A DNA stretch of 64,000 bases from Streptomyces katrae (GTDB taxonomy: Bacteria > Actinomycetota > Actinomycetes > Streptomycetales > Streptomycetaceae). Location: the NCBI RefSeq assembly GCF_000717655.1, contig NZ_JNZY01000019.1:62001-126000 (forward strand). The letters are read 5' to 3'. The translations under genes were made by a program, and so were the position numbers. Below, piece by piece: positions 9,912-17,978 of this stretch; the first letter of the stretch is position 1, and the number at the start of each line of letters is the position of its first letter. Under the pieces are notes generated by a model. That model did no database searches. It saw nothing but the letters and a program-made list of their open reading frames with translations, and was not told the origin of the DNA.

Positions 9912-11267
9912 TTGAGTACGGGAAACGGAGCAGACTCCGCACCCGGCCATACATCCACCACTAGCACCGCGCGCACGACGCGCACCGCGGGCACGGACAA
10001 CTCGATGTTCAGCTCGCTGAAGATCCGGAACTACCGGCTCTTCGCCACGGGACAGGCCGTTTCCAACACCGGCACCTGGATGCAGCGCATCGCCCAGGAC
10101 TGGCTGGTCCTGTCCCTGACCGGCTCGGCTTCCGCCGTCGGCATCACGATCGCGCTGCAGTTCCTGCCGATGATGGTGTTCGGCCTCTACGGAGGCGTAC
10201 TCGCGGACCGGCTGCCCAAGCGCCCGCTGCTGATCGCCACGCAATCCCTGATGGGCCTGACCGGTATCGCACTCGCCGTGCTCACCCTGGCCGGACACGT
10301 CCAGGTCTGGCACGTGTACCTCGCGGCCTTCCTGCTCGGACTCGTCACCGTCGTGGACAACCCCGCACGGCAGACGTTCGTCTCCGAGATGGTCGGTCCG
10401 CAGCAGCTCGCCAACGCCGTCAGCCTGAACTCCGCCAACTTCCAGTCCGCGCGGCTGATCGGCCCGGCGGTCGCCGGTGTGCTGATCACTGCCGTCGGCT
10501 CCGGCTGGGCCTTCCTGCTGAACGGACTGTCCTTCGCCGCGCCCGTCGCCGGTCTGCTGCTGATGCGGACGCGCGAACTGCACCCGATCGAGCCGCAGCC
10601 CCGCGCCAAGGGGCAGCTGCGGGAGGGTCTGCGCTACGTCGCCGGGCGCCCGGAGCTGATCTGGCCGATCGTTCTGGTCGGCTTCATCGGCACCTTCGGG
10701 TTCAACTTCCCGATCTGGCTGTCGGCGTTCGTCAGCGACGTGTTCCACGGGGACGCGGGCACGTACGGGCTCTTCAACACGCTGATCGCCGCGGGCTCCC
10801 TGGCGGGTGCCCTGCTGGCGGCGCGGCGGGGCAACTCGCGGCTGCGGCTGCTGGTCGCGGCGGCCCTGCTGTTCTCCGCACTGGAGATCGTGACGGCCTT
10901 CGCGCCCGGGTTCTGGCTGTTCGCGGCGCTGCTCGTGCCGATCGGGATGTTCGGGCTGACGGTCAACGTGACCGCCAACGCGAGCGTCCAGATGGCCACC
11001 GACCCCGAGATGCGGGGGCGGGTGATGGCCCTGTTCATGATGGTGTTCACGGGCGGCACCCCGATCGGTGCACCCCTCGTCGGCTGGGTGACGGACACGT
11101 ACGGGGCCCGGATCGGCATGGCCGCGGGCGGACTCGTCTCGCTGGCCGCGGCCGTGACGATCGCGGTGATCCTCTCCCGCGTGGGCAACCTCCGCCTGAG
11201 CGTGACCCGCCGCGGAGTCACGTTCGTCCCGACGCCCCGCCCCCGCGAGCTGGTCGCGGCGGCGTGA
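9912..11267 (+). CDS. MFS exporter, MFS_3 / EntS-like
   Basis: 451 residues starting at TTG 9912, supported by AGGAGG seven bases upstream. After a 30-residue polar Ser/Thr-rich leader, LKIRNYRLFATGQAVSNTGTWMQRIAQDWLVL is the typical first helix of the MFS_3 group (enterobactin exporter EntS and macrolide exporters). The motif A loop is YGGVLADRLPKRPLL. About 12 helices. It is the second gene of the marR operon and ends before a perfect 13-bp hairpin. The likely role is efflux of a small toxic or signalling compound sensed by the MarR protein; substrate unknown. Confidence 0.9.
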   Translation: MSTGNGADSAPGHTSTTSTARTTRTAGTDNSMFSSLKIRNYRLFATGQAVSNTGTWMQRIAQDWLVLSLTGSASAVGITIALQFLPMMVFGLYGGVLADRLPKRPLLIATQSLMGLTGIALAVLTLAGHVQVWHVYLAAFLLGLVTVVDNPARQTFVSEMVGPQQLANAVSLNSANFQSARLIGPAVAGVLITAVGSGWAFLLNGLSFAAPVAGLLLMRTRELHPIEPQPRAKGQLREGLRYVAGRPELIWPIVLVGFIGTFGFNFPIWLSAFVSDVFHGDAGTYGLFNTLIAAGSLAGALLAARRGNSRLRLLVAAALLFSALEIVTAFAPGFWLFAALLVPIGMFGLTVNVTANASVQMATDPEMRGRVMALFMMVFTGGTPIGAPLVGWVTDTYGARIGMAAGGLVSLAAAVTIAVILSRVGNLRLSVTRRGVTFVPTPRPRELVAAA

Positions 11268-11275
11268 GCAGCAAT

Positions 11276-11306
11276 CCGGCGGGGCCGGCACATCCGGCCC
11301 CGCCGG
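11276..11306 (+). terminator. Terminator hairpin after marR-MFS operon
   Basis: A perfect 13-bp stem, CCGGCGGGGCCGG (11276-11288) and CCGGCCCCGCCGG (11294-11306), around the 5-nt loop CACAT, starting 8 nt after the stop codon. Confidence 0.8.
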
Positions 11307-11370
11307 CGTTCGAGGCGCCGGCGGTACCCCCAGCGCGGTGAGGGGGAGGGGCCGGGGGCGGAGCCCCCGC
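11294..11370. repeat. Streptomyces intergenic repeat, copy 1
   Basis: CCGGCCCCGCCGG followed by a CGTTCGAGGCG core, then a GGGGGCGGAGCCCCC hairpin (from about 11354). A related copy with a GGTTTGAGGCG core is at 54653-54684. Such elements around a TTYGAGGCG core are, from memory, scattered through Streptomyces intergenic regions. Confidence 0.5.
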
Positions 11371-11405
11371 CGACGCTGCGGCACCCGGACTGCGCCGGAC
11401 GCCGG

Positions 11406-12413
11406 TCAGGAGTCCCCTCGGGGCCGGCGACGGAAGAGCCGCTTGGCCCCCAGCACCAGCACCGTGCCCACGGCCAGCACGGCCGCGCCCTTCGTGAAGC
11501 TGCCCCCGCCCTGCTCGTCCGCAGGGCCGGGGGCCCCGGCGGCCGGAGTCGTGCCCGGCTTCGCGGGGGTGGGGGAGCCACCGGACGCCGGTTTCACCGG
11601 AACCGCCACCACCCGGCTCGACTCACCCTCCGAGCCGAACATCAGCGTCGACCCGTCCGCCGCATACGTCACCGACTCCGCCTGCCCCTGCCACGGCGCG
11701 TCCACCCGCTCGCCCTCGCCCTCCGGCTTCCCGTCCTTCCACGGGTAGGTCCGCGCGAAGAAGTAGCCGCGCAGCGTCAGGCGGCCGCCGTCCGGCGAGA
11801 ACGCCCCGTCGGTGACCCACGGCAGGTCCGCCACCCGCCGGAACACGTTCGGCCCCGACGCGGACAGCTTCTCCGGCCCCTCGTACAGCCCGCCCTTGTC
11901 CTCGCTCTTGCTCGCGATGTACACCCGGCCGGTCACCGGATGCACCATCAGCGCCTCCGCGTTGCGCGCCCCGTCCGCGTACTTCACCGTGAACTGCTCG
12001 GCCTTGACCGTGACATCGGCCAGCTGCTTGGGCTCCGGGAAGCGGTAGACCCAGACGTGGTCCCAGCTCCCGTTCAGGTTGTCTCCGATGTCCCCGACGT
12101 ACAGCTGCCCGTCCGGGCCCAGCGAGATCGCCTCGACGTCCCGCGGGGTCCCTACCCCGGTCAGCGTCACCCGGGCCACGGTCCTGCCGGTCGCCGAGTC
12201 CACCGCGTACACGTACGGGCCGTCGTCGCTGTCGTTGTGCGTCCAGTACACGCCCGGATGGATCCGGCTCGCCGCCAGCCCGCTCGACTCCTTGATCCGC
12301 GGATCGGCGATCGTGAACCCCGACGGCCCGGAGGCCGGGGTCTGGGCGGCCGCGGCGGCCGAACACGGCAGCACGGCAAGGGCAATGACGGCGGTCAACG
12401 GCAGCAGGCGCAT
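11406..12413 (-). CDS. Secreted WD40-like beta-propeller protein with C-terminal membrane anchor
   Basis: 335 residues. An N-terminal signal peptide (MRLLPLTAVIALAVLPCSAAAAAQ) is followed by a repeat-rich beta-propeller region containing DGQLYVGDIGDN, GRVYIASKSE and SPDGGRLTLRGY blocks. A Pro/Gly/Thr linker (about 275-305) and one C-terminal hydrophobic helix (about 308-327) followed by RRRPRGDS then tether it to the membrane. That gives an extracytoplasmic propeller held by a C-terminal anchor. It has no sortase motif and no catalytic residues that I recognise. The gene is divergent from the SGNH hydrolase. Binding of a surface ligand or protein is a guess from the fold. Confidence 0.75.
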   Translation of the reverse strand: MRLLPLTAVIALAVLPCSAAAAAQTPASGPSGFTIADPRIKESSGLAASRIHPGVYWTHNDSDDGPYVYAVDSATGRTVARVTLTGVGTPRDVEAISLGPDGQLYVGDIGDNLNGSWDHVWVYRFPEPKQLADVTVKAEQFTVKYADGARNAEALMVHPVTGRVYIASKSEDKGGLYEGPEKLSASGPNVFRRVADLPWVTDGAFSPDGGRLTLRGYFFARTYPWKDGKPEGEGERVDAPWQGQAESVTYAADGSTLMFGSEGESSRVVAVPVKPASGGSPTPAKPGTTPAAGAPGPADEQGGGSFTKGAAVLAVGTVLVLGAKRLFRRRPRGDS

Positions 12414-12489
12414 ACCCCAAGCGTGCCAGCCCGCCCCGCGTGTCCGGCATCACAGGGGCTCCCGGCGCGTGATCCGCGATGATGACCGG

Positions 12490-13182
12490 ATGCGTTTCAT
12501 GTTCGTCGGCGACTCCATGACCATCGGACGCGCCGGCGACTACACCTGGCGCTACCGGATGTGGCAGCACCTCGATGCCGCCCTCGGCGGCCCGTACGAG
12601 ATCGTCGGCCCGCGCTGCGAGCTGTTCGACACCTCCGCGAACGAGCCGACCAGCCACGCGTACGCGGACCCCGGCTTCCCTGAGCCCGCCCGCCGCCACC
12701 TCGCCGGCTGGGGCGAGGGCTGGCAGCACATGGCCCCGCTCATCGGCTCCGCCGTGCGCTCCGGCGGGGCCGACATACTCCTCGTCTCCCTCGGCCTGAT
12801 CGACCTCGGCTTCTACACCGGCGCCGAGGAGACCGCGGCCAATGCCCGCCGCTTCGTCGCGGAGGCCCGTGCCGCCCGGCCCGGCATCCGGATGATCCTG
12901 CTCCCGGTCATCCCGAACGTCCGGGCCGAGTCCGACGCACCCTTCGCGGCCGAGGTCGCCCGGTTCAACGAGCTCCTCGCGAAGGCCGTCGCCGACCTGT
13001 CGACCGAGGCCTCGCCGATCCTGCTGGCCGCGCGCCCGGCCTCGTACGAGATCCACCAGGACACCTACGACGGCACCCACCCCAACGCCTCGGGCGAGCA
13101 CCGGCTGGCCGGGGAGTTCGCGGCGGTCCTGCACCAGGCCTGGGGCATCGGCGGCCCCTACCGCCCCGCCACGGACCGCTGA
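12490..13182 (+). CDS. SGNH/GDSL-type hydrolase
   Basis: 230 residues, without a signal peptide. Block I is FVGDSMTIG, with the nucleophile Ser at residue 9, and block V is DGTHPN with Asp194 and His197, which complete the triad. The usual GxND of block III is replaced by SLGLIDLG, so the oxyanion Asn is not in its normal place. That makes the substrate uncertain and activity slightly doubtful. Start ATG 12490 is chosen because it leads directly into the first beta strand. The gene is convergent with the aldo/keto reductase and shares a hairpin terminator with it. Confidence 0.82.
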   Translation: MRFMFVGDSMTIGRAGDYTWRYRMWQHLDAALGGPYEIVGPRCELFDTSANEPTSHAYADPGFPEPARRHLAGWGEGWQHMAPLIGSAVRSGGADILLVSLGLIDLGFYTGAEETAANARRFVAEARAARPGIRMILLPVIPNVRAESDAPFAAEVARFNELLAKAVADLSTEASPILLAARPASYEIHQDTYDGTHPNASGEHRLAGEFAAVLHQAWGIGGPYRPATDR

Positions 13183-13224
13183 CACCCGTTCCCCCGGCGG
13201 CACTTGCCCCGCGCCGCGCGGCGC

Positions 13225-13253
13225 GGCCGCCGCATCACCGGGATGCGGCGGCC
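13225..13253. terminator. Bidirectional terminator between SGNH hydrolase and aldo/keto reductase genes
   Basis: An 11-bp perfect stem, GGCCGCCGCAT (13225-13235) / ATGCGGCGGCC (13243-13253), with a 7-nt loop, between two converging genes. Confidence 0.75.
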
Positions 13254-13274
13254 GTACACCGTGTTGCTACCGGA

Positions 13275-14264
13275 TCACCAGGCGAAGGCCTCGGGCGAGG
13301 GGCCGGGGCCGGGGAAGATCTCGTCCAGGCCGGTGAGCACCTCCTCGGACAGCTCCAGCTCGAGCGCGCGCAGCGCGCTCTCCAGCTGCTCCGCCGTACG
13401 GGGACCCACGATCGGGCCCGTCACCCCGGGCCGGGTCAGCAGCCACGCCAGGGCCGTCTCGCCGGGCTCCAGGCCGTGCTTGTCGAGCAGGTCCTCGTAC
13501 GCCTGCACCTGCGCCCGCACCGCGGTGTTGGCCAGCGCGTCCGCCGAGCGGCCCTCGGCGCGGCGGCCGCCCGCGACCTCCTTCTTGATGACGCCGCCGA
13601 GCAGCCCGCCGTGCAGCGGGGACCACGGGATCACCCCGAGCCCGTACTCCTGCGCCGCCGGGATGACCTCCATCTCGGCGCGCCGCTCGGCGAGGTTGTA
13701 CAGGCACTGCTCGCTGACCAGCCCGACCGAGCCGCGCCGGGCGGCCGTCTCGTTGGCCTGGGCGATCTTGTACCCGGGGAAGTTCGACGACCCGGCGTAC
13801 AGCACCTTGCCCTGCTGGATCAGCACGTCGACGGCCTGCCAGATCTCCTCGAAGGGGGTCCGGCGGTCGACGTGGTGGAACTGGTAGACGTCGATGTAGT
13901 CCGTCTGCAGCCGCTTGAGGCTGGCCTCGACGGCCCGGCGGATGTTCAGCGCCGAGAGCTTGTCGTGGTTGGGCCACGGGTCGCCGTCGCCGGCCATGTT
14001 CCCGTACACCTTGGTGGCCAGCACGGTCTTGTCCCGCCGGCCGCCGCCCTGGGCGAACCAGGTGCCGATGATCTCCTCGGTGCGGCCCTTGTTCTCACCC
14101 CACCCGTAGACGTTGGCCGTGTCGACGAAGTTCAGACCCGAGGCGAGCGCCGTGTCCAGGATCGAGTGGCTGGTGGGTTCGTCTGTCTGCGGACCGAAGT
14201 TCATCGTGCCGAGTACAAGTCGGCTGACCTTGAGTCCGGTGCGTCCCAGCTGTGTGTACTTCAT
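13275..14264 (-). CDS. Aldo/keto reductase
   Basis: 329 residues from ATG 14264 (MKYTQLGRTGLKVSRL), which has GGGGG just upstream; an in-frame TTG at 14273 would add three residues. The AKR tetrad is visible: Asp in NFVDTANVY, Tyr in the same motif (VYGWGENKG), Lys in VLATKVYG and His in YQFHHVD. The C-terminal NADPH-binding segment TGPIVGPRTAEQLE is also present. Members of this group (AKR11/YajO-like) reduce aldehydes and ketones with NADPH; the physiological substrate is not evident. Confidence 0.92.
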   Translation of the reverse strand: MKYTQLGRTGLKVSRLVLGTMNFGPQTDEPTSHSILDTALASGLNFVDTANVYGWGENKGRTEEIIGTWFAQGGGRRDKTVLATKVYGNMAGDGDPWPNHDKLSALNIRRAVEASLKRLQTDYIDVYQFHHVDRRTPFEEIWQAVDVLIQQGKVLYAGSSNFPGYKIAQANETAARRGSVGLVSEQCLYNLAERRAEMEVIPAAQEYGLGVIPWSPLHGGLLGGVIKKEVAGGRRAEGRSADALANTAVRAQVQAYEDLLDKHGLEPGETALAWLLTRPGVTGPIVGPRTAEQLESALRALELELSEEVLTGLDEIFPGPGPSPEAFAW

Positions 14265-14323
14265 GGCCCCCAAGCCAACTGCTTGGAGCCCACTCCAGGC
14301 AAGGGGGCCCGCGCGGGCCGGAG

Positions 14324-14413
14324 CTACTGGCCTACGGCGGCCGCCACTGCCACGACGACGAACATCAGCACGAGTACACCGGCCATTACGCGGTTTCGGG
14401 TCTTGGGATCCAC
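14324..14413 (-). CDS. 29-residue single-helix membrane peptide
   Basis: GTG 14413 opens a 29-codon frame. Residues 1-9 are polar and basic (VDPKTRNRV) and residues 10-28 are one continuous hydrophobic helix (MAGVLVLMFVVVAVAAAVG), ending in Gln. This is a typical inner-membrane microprotein. It lies between the aldo/keto reductase gene and the phosphodiesterase gene, all on the minus strand, 43 nt after the latter ends. I recall similar peptides in other Streptomyces, which would support it, but that was not checked. Function unknown. Confidence 0.55.
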   Translation of the reverse strand: MDPKTRNRVMAGVLVLMFVVVAVAAAVGQ

Positions 14414-14456
14414 CCGTCGAGCGTAACGCGGTCCTCCGCCGTTCCCGTACCGAGGG

Positions 14457-15134
14457 TCAAGCGCCCAGCGGCCAGGCCTCGAGGACCTCGTAGCGGGGCT
14501 GCTCTCCCGGGGCTCCGCCGGGCGGGAGGTTGCTGCGGACCAGGCTGAGCTCCCCGACCTGCCAGGGCGTGCCCTCGAAACCCGCGAGGGCCTCCAGGAA
14601 CGGGTGCAGGTCGGTGCCGCCGTGGCTGCGGGCCAGGGTGAGGTGGGCGCTGTACCGGCGGTGCTGGTCCATCGGGATCCCGGCCCGGCGGGCGGCGGCG
14701 TCCGCGCGCTCGGCGAGCATCCGCATCTGGTCGAGCCCGCCGGCGGCGCCGACCCACAGGGCGCGCTCGCCGAAGTGCCCGGAGCCGTGGATGCGGAGGG
14801 AGAAGGGGTCGGTGCGGTGCGCGGCGCGGGCCAGGCGGGCGTACAGGTCGGGCAGGAGCTCGTCCCGGACCTCGCCCATGAAGGCGAGCGTGAAGTGCCA
14901 GCCCGCTTCCCCGGTCCAGCGCAGCCGGTCGCGCCCGCCGGGCCGGCCGTGGCCGGGGGCCGGGCCGTCCCCGGGGGCCGGGCCGTCCCCGGGGGCCGGG
15001 CCGTCCCCGAGGGCCGGGCCGTCCCCGAGGGCCGGGCCGTCCCCGACGGGCGGGGCGTCCCGGACGGCCTCGACGGCCTCGCGGAGCTCGTCGACGGCCT
15101 CCCGGGGCGGCATCACCGCGGCGAACAGCCTCAT
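14457..15134 (-). CDS. thpR: RNA 2',3'-cyclic phosphodiesterase (2H family, LigT/ThpR-like) with tandem-repeat linker
   Basis: 225 residues. Two HxTx motifs define the 2H phosphoesterase fold: HFTL at 80-83 and HLTL at 164-167. The family hydrolyses 2',3'-cyclic phosphates at RNA ends. The protein begins MRLFAAVMPP as usual, but residues 31-60 are five copies of a GDGPA(L/P) hexapeptide encoded by an 18-bp minisatellite. They are inserted between the first helix and the W-x-G-x-x-H block. This loop is normally short, so the repeat lengthens a surface linker without touching the active site. In-frame expansion would be tolerated. Confidence 0.88.
   Translation of the reverse strand: MRLFAAVMPPREAVDELREAVEAVRDAPPVGDGPALGDGPALGDGPAPGDGPAPGDGPAPGHGRPGGRDRLRWTGEAGWHFTLAFMGEVRDELLPDLYARLARAAHRTDPFSLRIHGSGHFGERALWVGAAGGLDQMRMLAERADAAARRAGIPMDQHRRYSAHLTLARSHGGTDLHPFLEALAGFEGTPWQVGELSLVRSNLPPGGAPGEQPRYEVLEAWPLGA
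14953..15060. repeat. 18-bp minisatellite, six units, inside thpR-like gene
   Basis: Six head-to-tail 18-nt units ending in GTCC at 14970, 14988, 15006, 15024, 15042 and 15060. The first three are identical (CCGGGGGCCGGGCCGTCC), the next two differ by one base (CCGAGG...), and the last is degenerate. The unit length is a multiple of three, so the reading frame is kept. Confidence 0.95.
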
Positions 15135-15191
15135 GACAGCCTCATGGCGCGAGCCTAACCCGTGTGGGTCAGACTCGCGCCGGGCAACGGG

Positions 15192-16673
15192 TTACGCCTC
15201 CGCGATCGGGATCTGGTGGGACGAGGATGCCGCGCTGCCGTTCACCGGCGTGGTGCCCGGGGCGGCCCCCGGGGCGGCCGGCGGGGACATCGACGCGAGC
15301 AGCTGGCGGGCCAGGCCCAGCCCGGTGCCGCCCATGGTCAGCGCCTTCGCGAACATCTCCGACATACCCTCCGCGCCGTTCAGGAGGACCATGTGCTCCA
15401 CGTTGCCGAAGGCACCCGCGCCCGCCTCCACGATCGCCGGCCAGTTCTCGGCGAGCTGCTGCGCGACCACCGCCTCCTGGTTCTCGGCCAGTGCGGCGGC
15501 CCGCGCCTTGATCGCGTCGGCCTCGGCGAGTCCCTTCGCCTTCGCCGACGCCGCCACCGCGAGGCCCTTCGCCTGGGTGGCCGCGGCCTCGGCCTCACCG
15601 GTCGCCCGGGTGGCCTTCGCGGCCGCGAGCCCCCTGGCCTCGGTGGCCGCCGCGTCCGCGGTCGCCGCCGTCGTCACGCGCGTGGCCTCGGCTGCGGCCG
15701 CCAGCTCCGTCTCCTTGGCCTTGGCCTGCGCCGCCGAGATGCGGGCGTCACGCTCGGCCTCGGCCCGGGTGCGGGTCTCGTACGCCGCCGCGTCCGCGGG
15801 CTTGCGTACATCGGCCTGGAGCTGCTGCTCGCGCCGGTGCGCCTCGAGCTCGGCGACCCGGGTCTCCTGGACGACGACCTCCTGGCGGGCCGCCGCCTCC
15901 GAGAGCGGGCCCGCCTGGCGGGCGGTCGCGGCGGCCTTGTCGCGCTCGGCCTGGTAGCCGGCCTGGAGGATCTCGCTGTCGCGGGTGGCCTCCGCCATCC
16001 GCGCGAACGCGGTCTGCTCGGCCTCGGTGGCCAAACGGTTCGCCTCGGCCTGCGCGATGCGCGCGTCCCGCTGGACGGCGGCCGCGTGCGGCATCGCCAG
16101 GTTCTTGATGTATCCGGTCGGGTCCTCGATCTCGTGGATCTGCAGCGAGTCGACGATGAGGCCGAGCTTCTCCATCTCCGTGCCGCAGGCCGCCCGGGTC
16201 TGCCCGGTGAGCTTCTCGCGGTCGCGGATCATGTCCTCGACCGTCAACCCGCCCACGATGGACCGCAGATGGCCCGCGAAGACGATGTGCACCCGCTCGG
16301 GCATCATCTTCTGCTGGTCCAGGAAGCGGCGCGCCGCGTTCGCGATGGACACGAGGTCGTCGCCGATCTTGAAGATCACGACGCCCTTCACGCGCAGCGG
16401 GATGCCCTGGTGGGTCACGCAGTCCACGTTCAGCTGGGTCTCGTTGAGGTCCAGCGACAGCTTCCGTACCGCCTGGACGCCGGGGACCACGAGGGTTCCG
16501 CGCCCGGTGACGATCCGGAACCCCATGCCCTCGCCGATGCCCTCGGTGCGGTGCGTGGAGCCGGAGATGACGAGTGCCTCGTTCGGTTCGGCCACCCGCC
16601 ACATGAGCTTGAACAGCCCGATCAAAGCCAGGATTGCGGCGAGAACGATTCCCGCCACGACGCCGATGGCCAT
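15192..16673 (-). CDS. Flotillin-like SPFH/band 7 membrane scaffold protein
   Basis: 493 residues from ATG 16673, preceded by AAGGGGGCG at good spacing. The frame is open further upstream, but no better start is seen. One N-terminal membrane helix (about 5-22), an SPFH domain (about 25-200, with ALVISGSTHRTEG and VDCVTHQGIPLRVKGV) and a long Ala/Glu/Lys-rich coiled coil (about 200-400) with repeated EA motifs are present. The tail is Pro/Gly-rich (PPAAPGAAPG). This is the flotillin/YuaF-YqiD arrangement that organises fluid membrane microdomains. A small NfeD-like gene precedes it on the same strand, which is the usual partnership. Confidence 0.88.
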   Translation of the reverse strand: MAIGVVAGIVLAAILALIGLFKLMWRVAEPNEALVISGSTHRTEGIGEGMGFRIVTGRGTLVVPGVQAVRKLSLDLNETQLNVDCVTHQGIPLRVKGVVIFKIGDDLVSIANAARRFLDQQKMMPERVHIVFAGHLRSIVGGLTVEDMIRDREKLTGQTRAACGTEMEKLGLIVDSLQIHEIEDPTGYIKNLAMPHAAAVQRDARIAQAEANRLATEAEQTAFARMAEATRDSEILQAGYQAERDKAAATARQAGPLSEAAARQEVVVQETRVAELEAHRREQQLQADVRKPADAAAYETRTRAEAERDARISAAQAKAKETELAAAAEATRVTTAATADAAATEARGLAAAKATRATGEAEAAATQAKGLAVAASAKAKGLAEADAIKARAAALAENQEAVVAQQLAENWPAIVEAGAGAFGNVEHMVLLNGAEGMSEMFAKALTMGGTGLGLARQLLASMSPPAAPGAAPGTTPVNGSAASSSHQIPIAEA

Positions 16674-16811
16674 CGGCAACGCCCCCTTATCGCAGTGCCG
16701 TTCGACACTGACGAGGGCGAGTGTGCTCCTGTCCCGGGCCGTTAAGAAGACGCTCGCGCCTTCTTGTCGCCATCTTGATACGAACCACATCCGCGCAGGT
16801 GACGCCGGGGC

Positions 16812-17030
16812 TCAGTTGTCGTACGCCGCCATCACGTACACCGTGCGCGGCGGCAGGTACTCGACGACGGTCACGACCGTGCCGACCGGCAGCCGGCCCG
16901 TCCCGGGCGCCGGGTGCGCGAGGAAGTGCTCCGCGCCGCCCCGGATGCGGACGATGACCTCGCCCACCAGGCCCGGACCCACCGTCCCGGTCACCCGGCC
17001 GTCCCGCCCCACCATGCCGTCTTCCCCCAT
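16812..17030 (-). CDS. Small NfeD-like OB-fold protein
   Basis: 72 residues without a membrane helix. The pattern G-R-V-T-G-T-V...G-E-V-I-V-R-I-R-G-G-A-E-H-F-L-A...LPVGTVVTVVEYLPPRTVYV resembles the five-strand OB domain found at the C-terminus of NfeD proteins. The genes of NfeD proteins usually accompany flotillin genes. It lies 138 nt upstream of the flotillin gene on the same strand. The assignment is by pattern and context, not by a strong motif. The membrane part of classical NfeD is absent. Confidence 0.6.
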   Translation of the reverse strand: MGEDGMVGRDGRVTGTVGPGLVGEVIVRIRGGAEHFLAHPAPGTGRLPVGTVVTVVEYLPPRTVYVMAAYDN

Positions 17031-17069
17031 GTGGCGAGGGTACGCCGCCCTGCTGGGGCCGGTGCGGCT

Positions 17070-17978
17070 TTACGAGTGCCCGAGGTCCGCGGCCGGGAGG
17101 TCCGTCGAGGGGACCGAGCCCGTGTCGGGGGCCGGGCGCAGCAGGAACTCGTCCGAGGCCATCGAGTCGAGCACCGGCGGCGCCGGGCGCAGCGGCTTCG
17201 GCATGACCGCGGCCTCGGAGTGGCCGCCGCAGCCGTACGAGAGGGAGACGAGGCGTCCGTCGGCCGGGCCGAACTCGTTGGCGCAGACGCCGAAGGCCTG
17301 GCCGAGCGAGCCGCCGATGGCGACGAGGAAGCCGCAGGAGACGCAGGAGGCGGGCGCCGCCTGCGCCATCGGCGTCTTGGCCCCGAAGCCCTCGTCCCAG
17401 CGGTCGGCGGCGCTGTGCAGGCCGTAGCGGGACAGGACGCGGGCGCGCCGCATGCCGAGTTCCTCGGCGACGGAGGTGATGGAACCCCGTAGGGGTACCA
17501 CGGTGCGGTCGGTGACGTCGGCGTCCTCGGCCTCGACCAGTTCCGCCATCTCGGGGGAGACCACCGAGTTCGGCGGCGGTACGTCGTCGCCCGACCAGCC
17601 CGGCTCCAGCCGCAGGTCCTCGGCGTCGGTGGGCAGCAGGTCGCCGGGACCCATGTCGCCGGGGCGCAGTCGCTCGCTCCACGGCACCCACTCGGGGGCC
17701 AGGAGGGCGTCGTCGCCGGGAAGGAGCACCGTTTCGTCGAGGGTGACGTTCTTGGCGCGGGAGGCGCGCGTCACGGTGACGGCCCAGCGCCAGCCCCGGT
17801 AGCCGGGGTCCTTGCACTCGAAGAAGTGCGTGACGACCCGGTCGCCCTCCGCGATGGCGGAGACGTGCTCGCCCACCACTCCGGGAGCGGCGGCTTCCTC
17901 GGCCGCCGCGCGGGCGAGGTCTACCGCCTCGGCGCACAGGCGGTCGGGGGTACGGCTTCGCGTCGTCGCAGCACTCAC
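17070..17978 (-). CDS. DUF3027 family protein
   Basis: 302 residues from GTG 17978, preceded by GGAGAG. The N-terminal half contains the conserved block VGEHVSAIAEGDRVVTHFFECKDPGYRGWRWAVTV and the WVPWSERLRPGDMGPGDLLP segment typical of actinobacterial DUF3027. The C-terminal third holds CVSCGF, then VCANEF and GCGGH, a cysteine/histidine set that could bind zinc. Function unknown. A possible 64-codon gene ends 25 nt upstream on the same strand, and the MFS gene at 18370 is divergent. Confidence 0.85.
   Translation of the reverse strand: MSAATTRSRTPDRLCAEAVDLARAAAEEAAAPGVVGEHVSAIAEGDRVVTHFFECKDPGYRGWRWAVTVTRASRAKNVTLDETVLLPGDDALLAPEWVPWSERLRPGDMGPGDLLPTDAEDLRLEPGWSGDDVPPPNSVVSPEMAELVEAEDADVTDRTVVPLRGSITSVAEELGMRRARVLSRYGLHSAADRWDEGFGAKTPMAQAAPASCVSCGFLVAIGGSLGQAFGVCANEFGPADGRLVSLSYGCGGHSEAAVMPKPLRPAPPVLDSMASDEFLLRPAPDTGSVPSTDLPAADLGHS

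Noticed and set aside
14953..15060. Possible CRISPR-like array
   Set aside because: The 18-bp units abut without spacers and stay in frame inside a coding gene, so this is a minisatellite.
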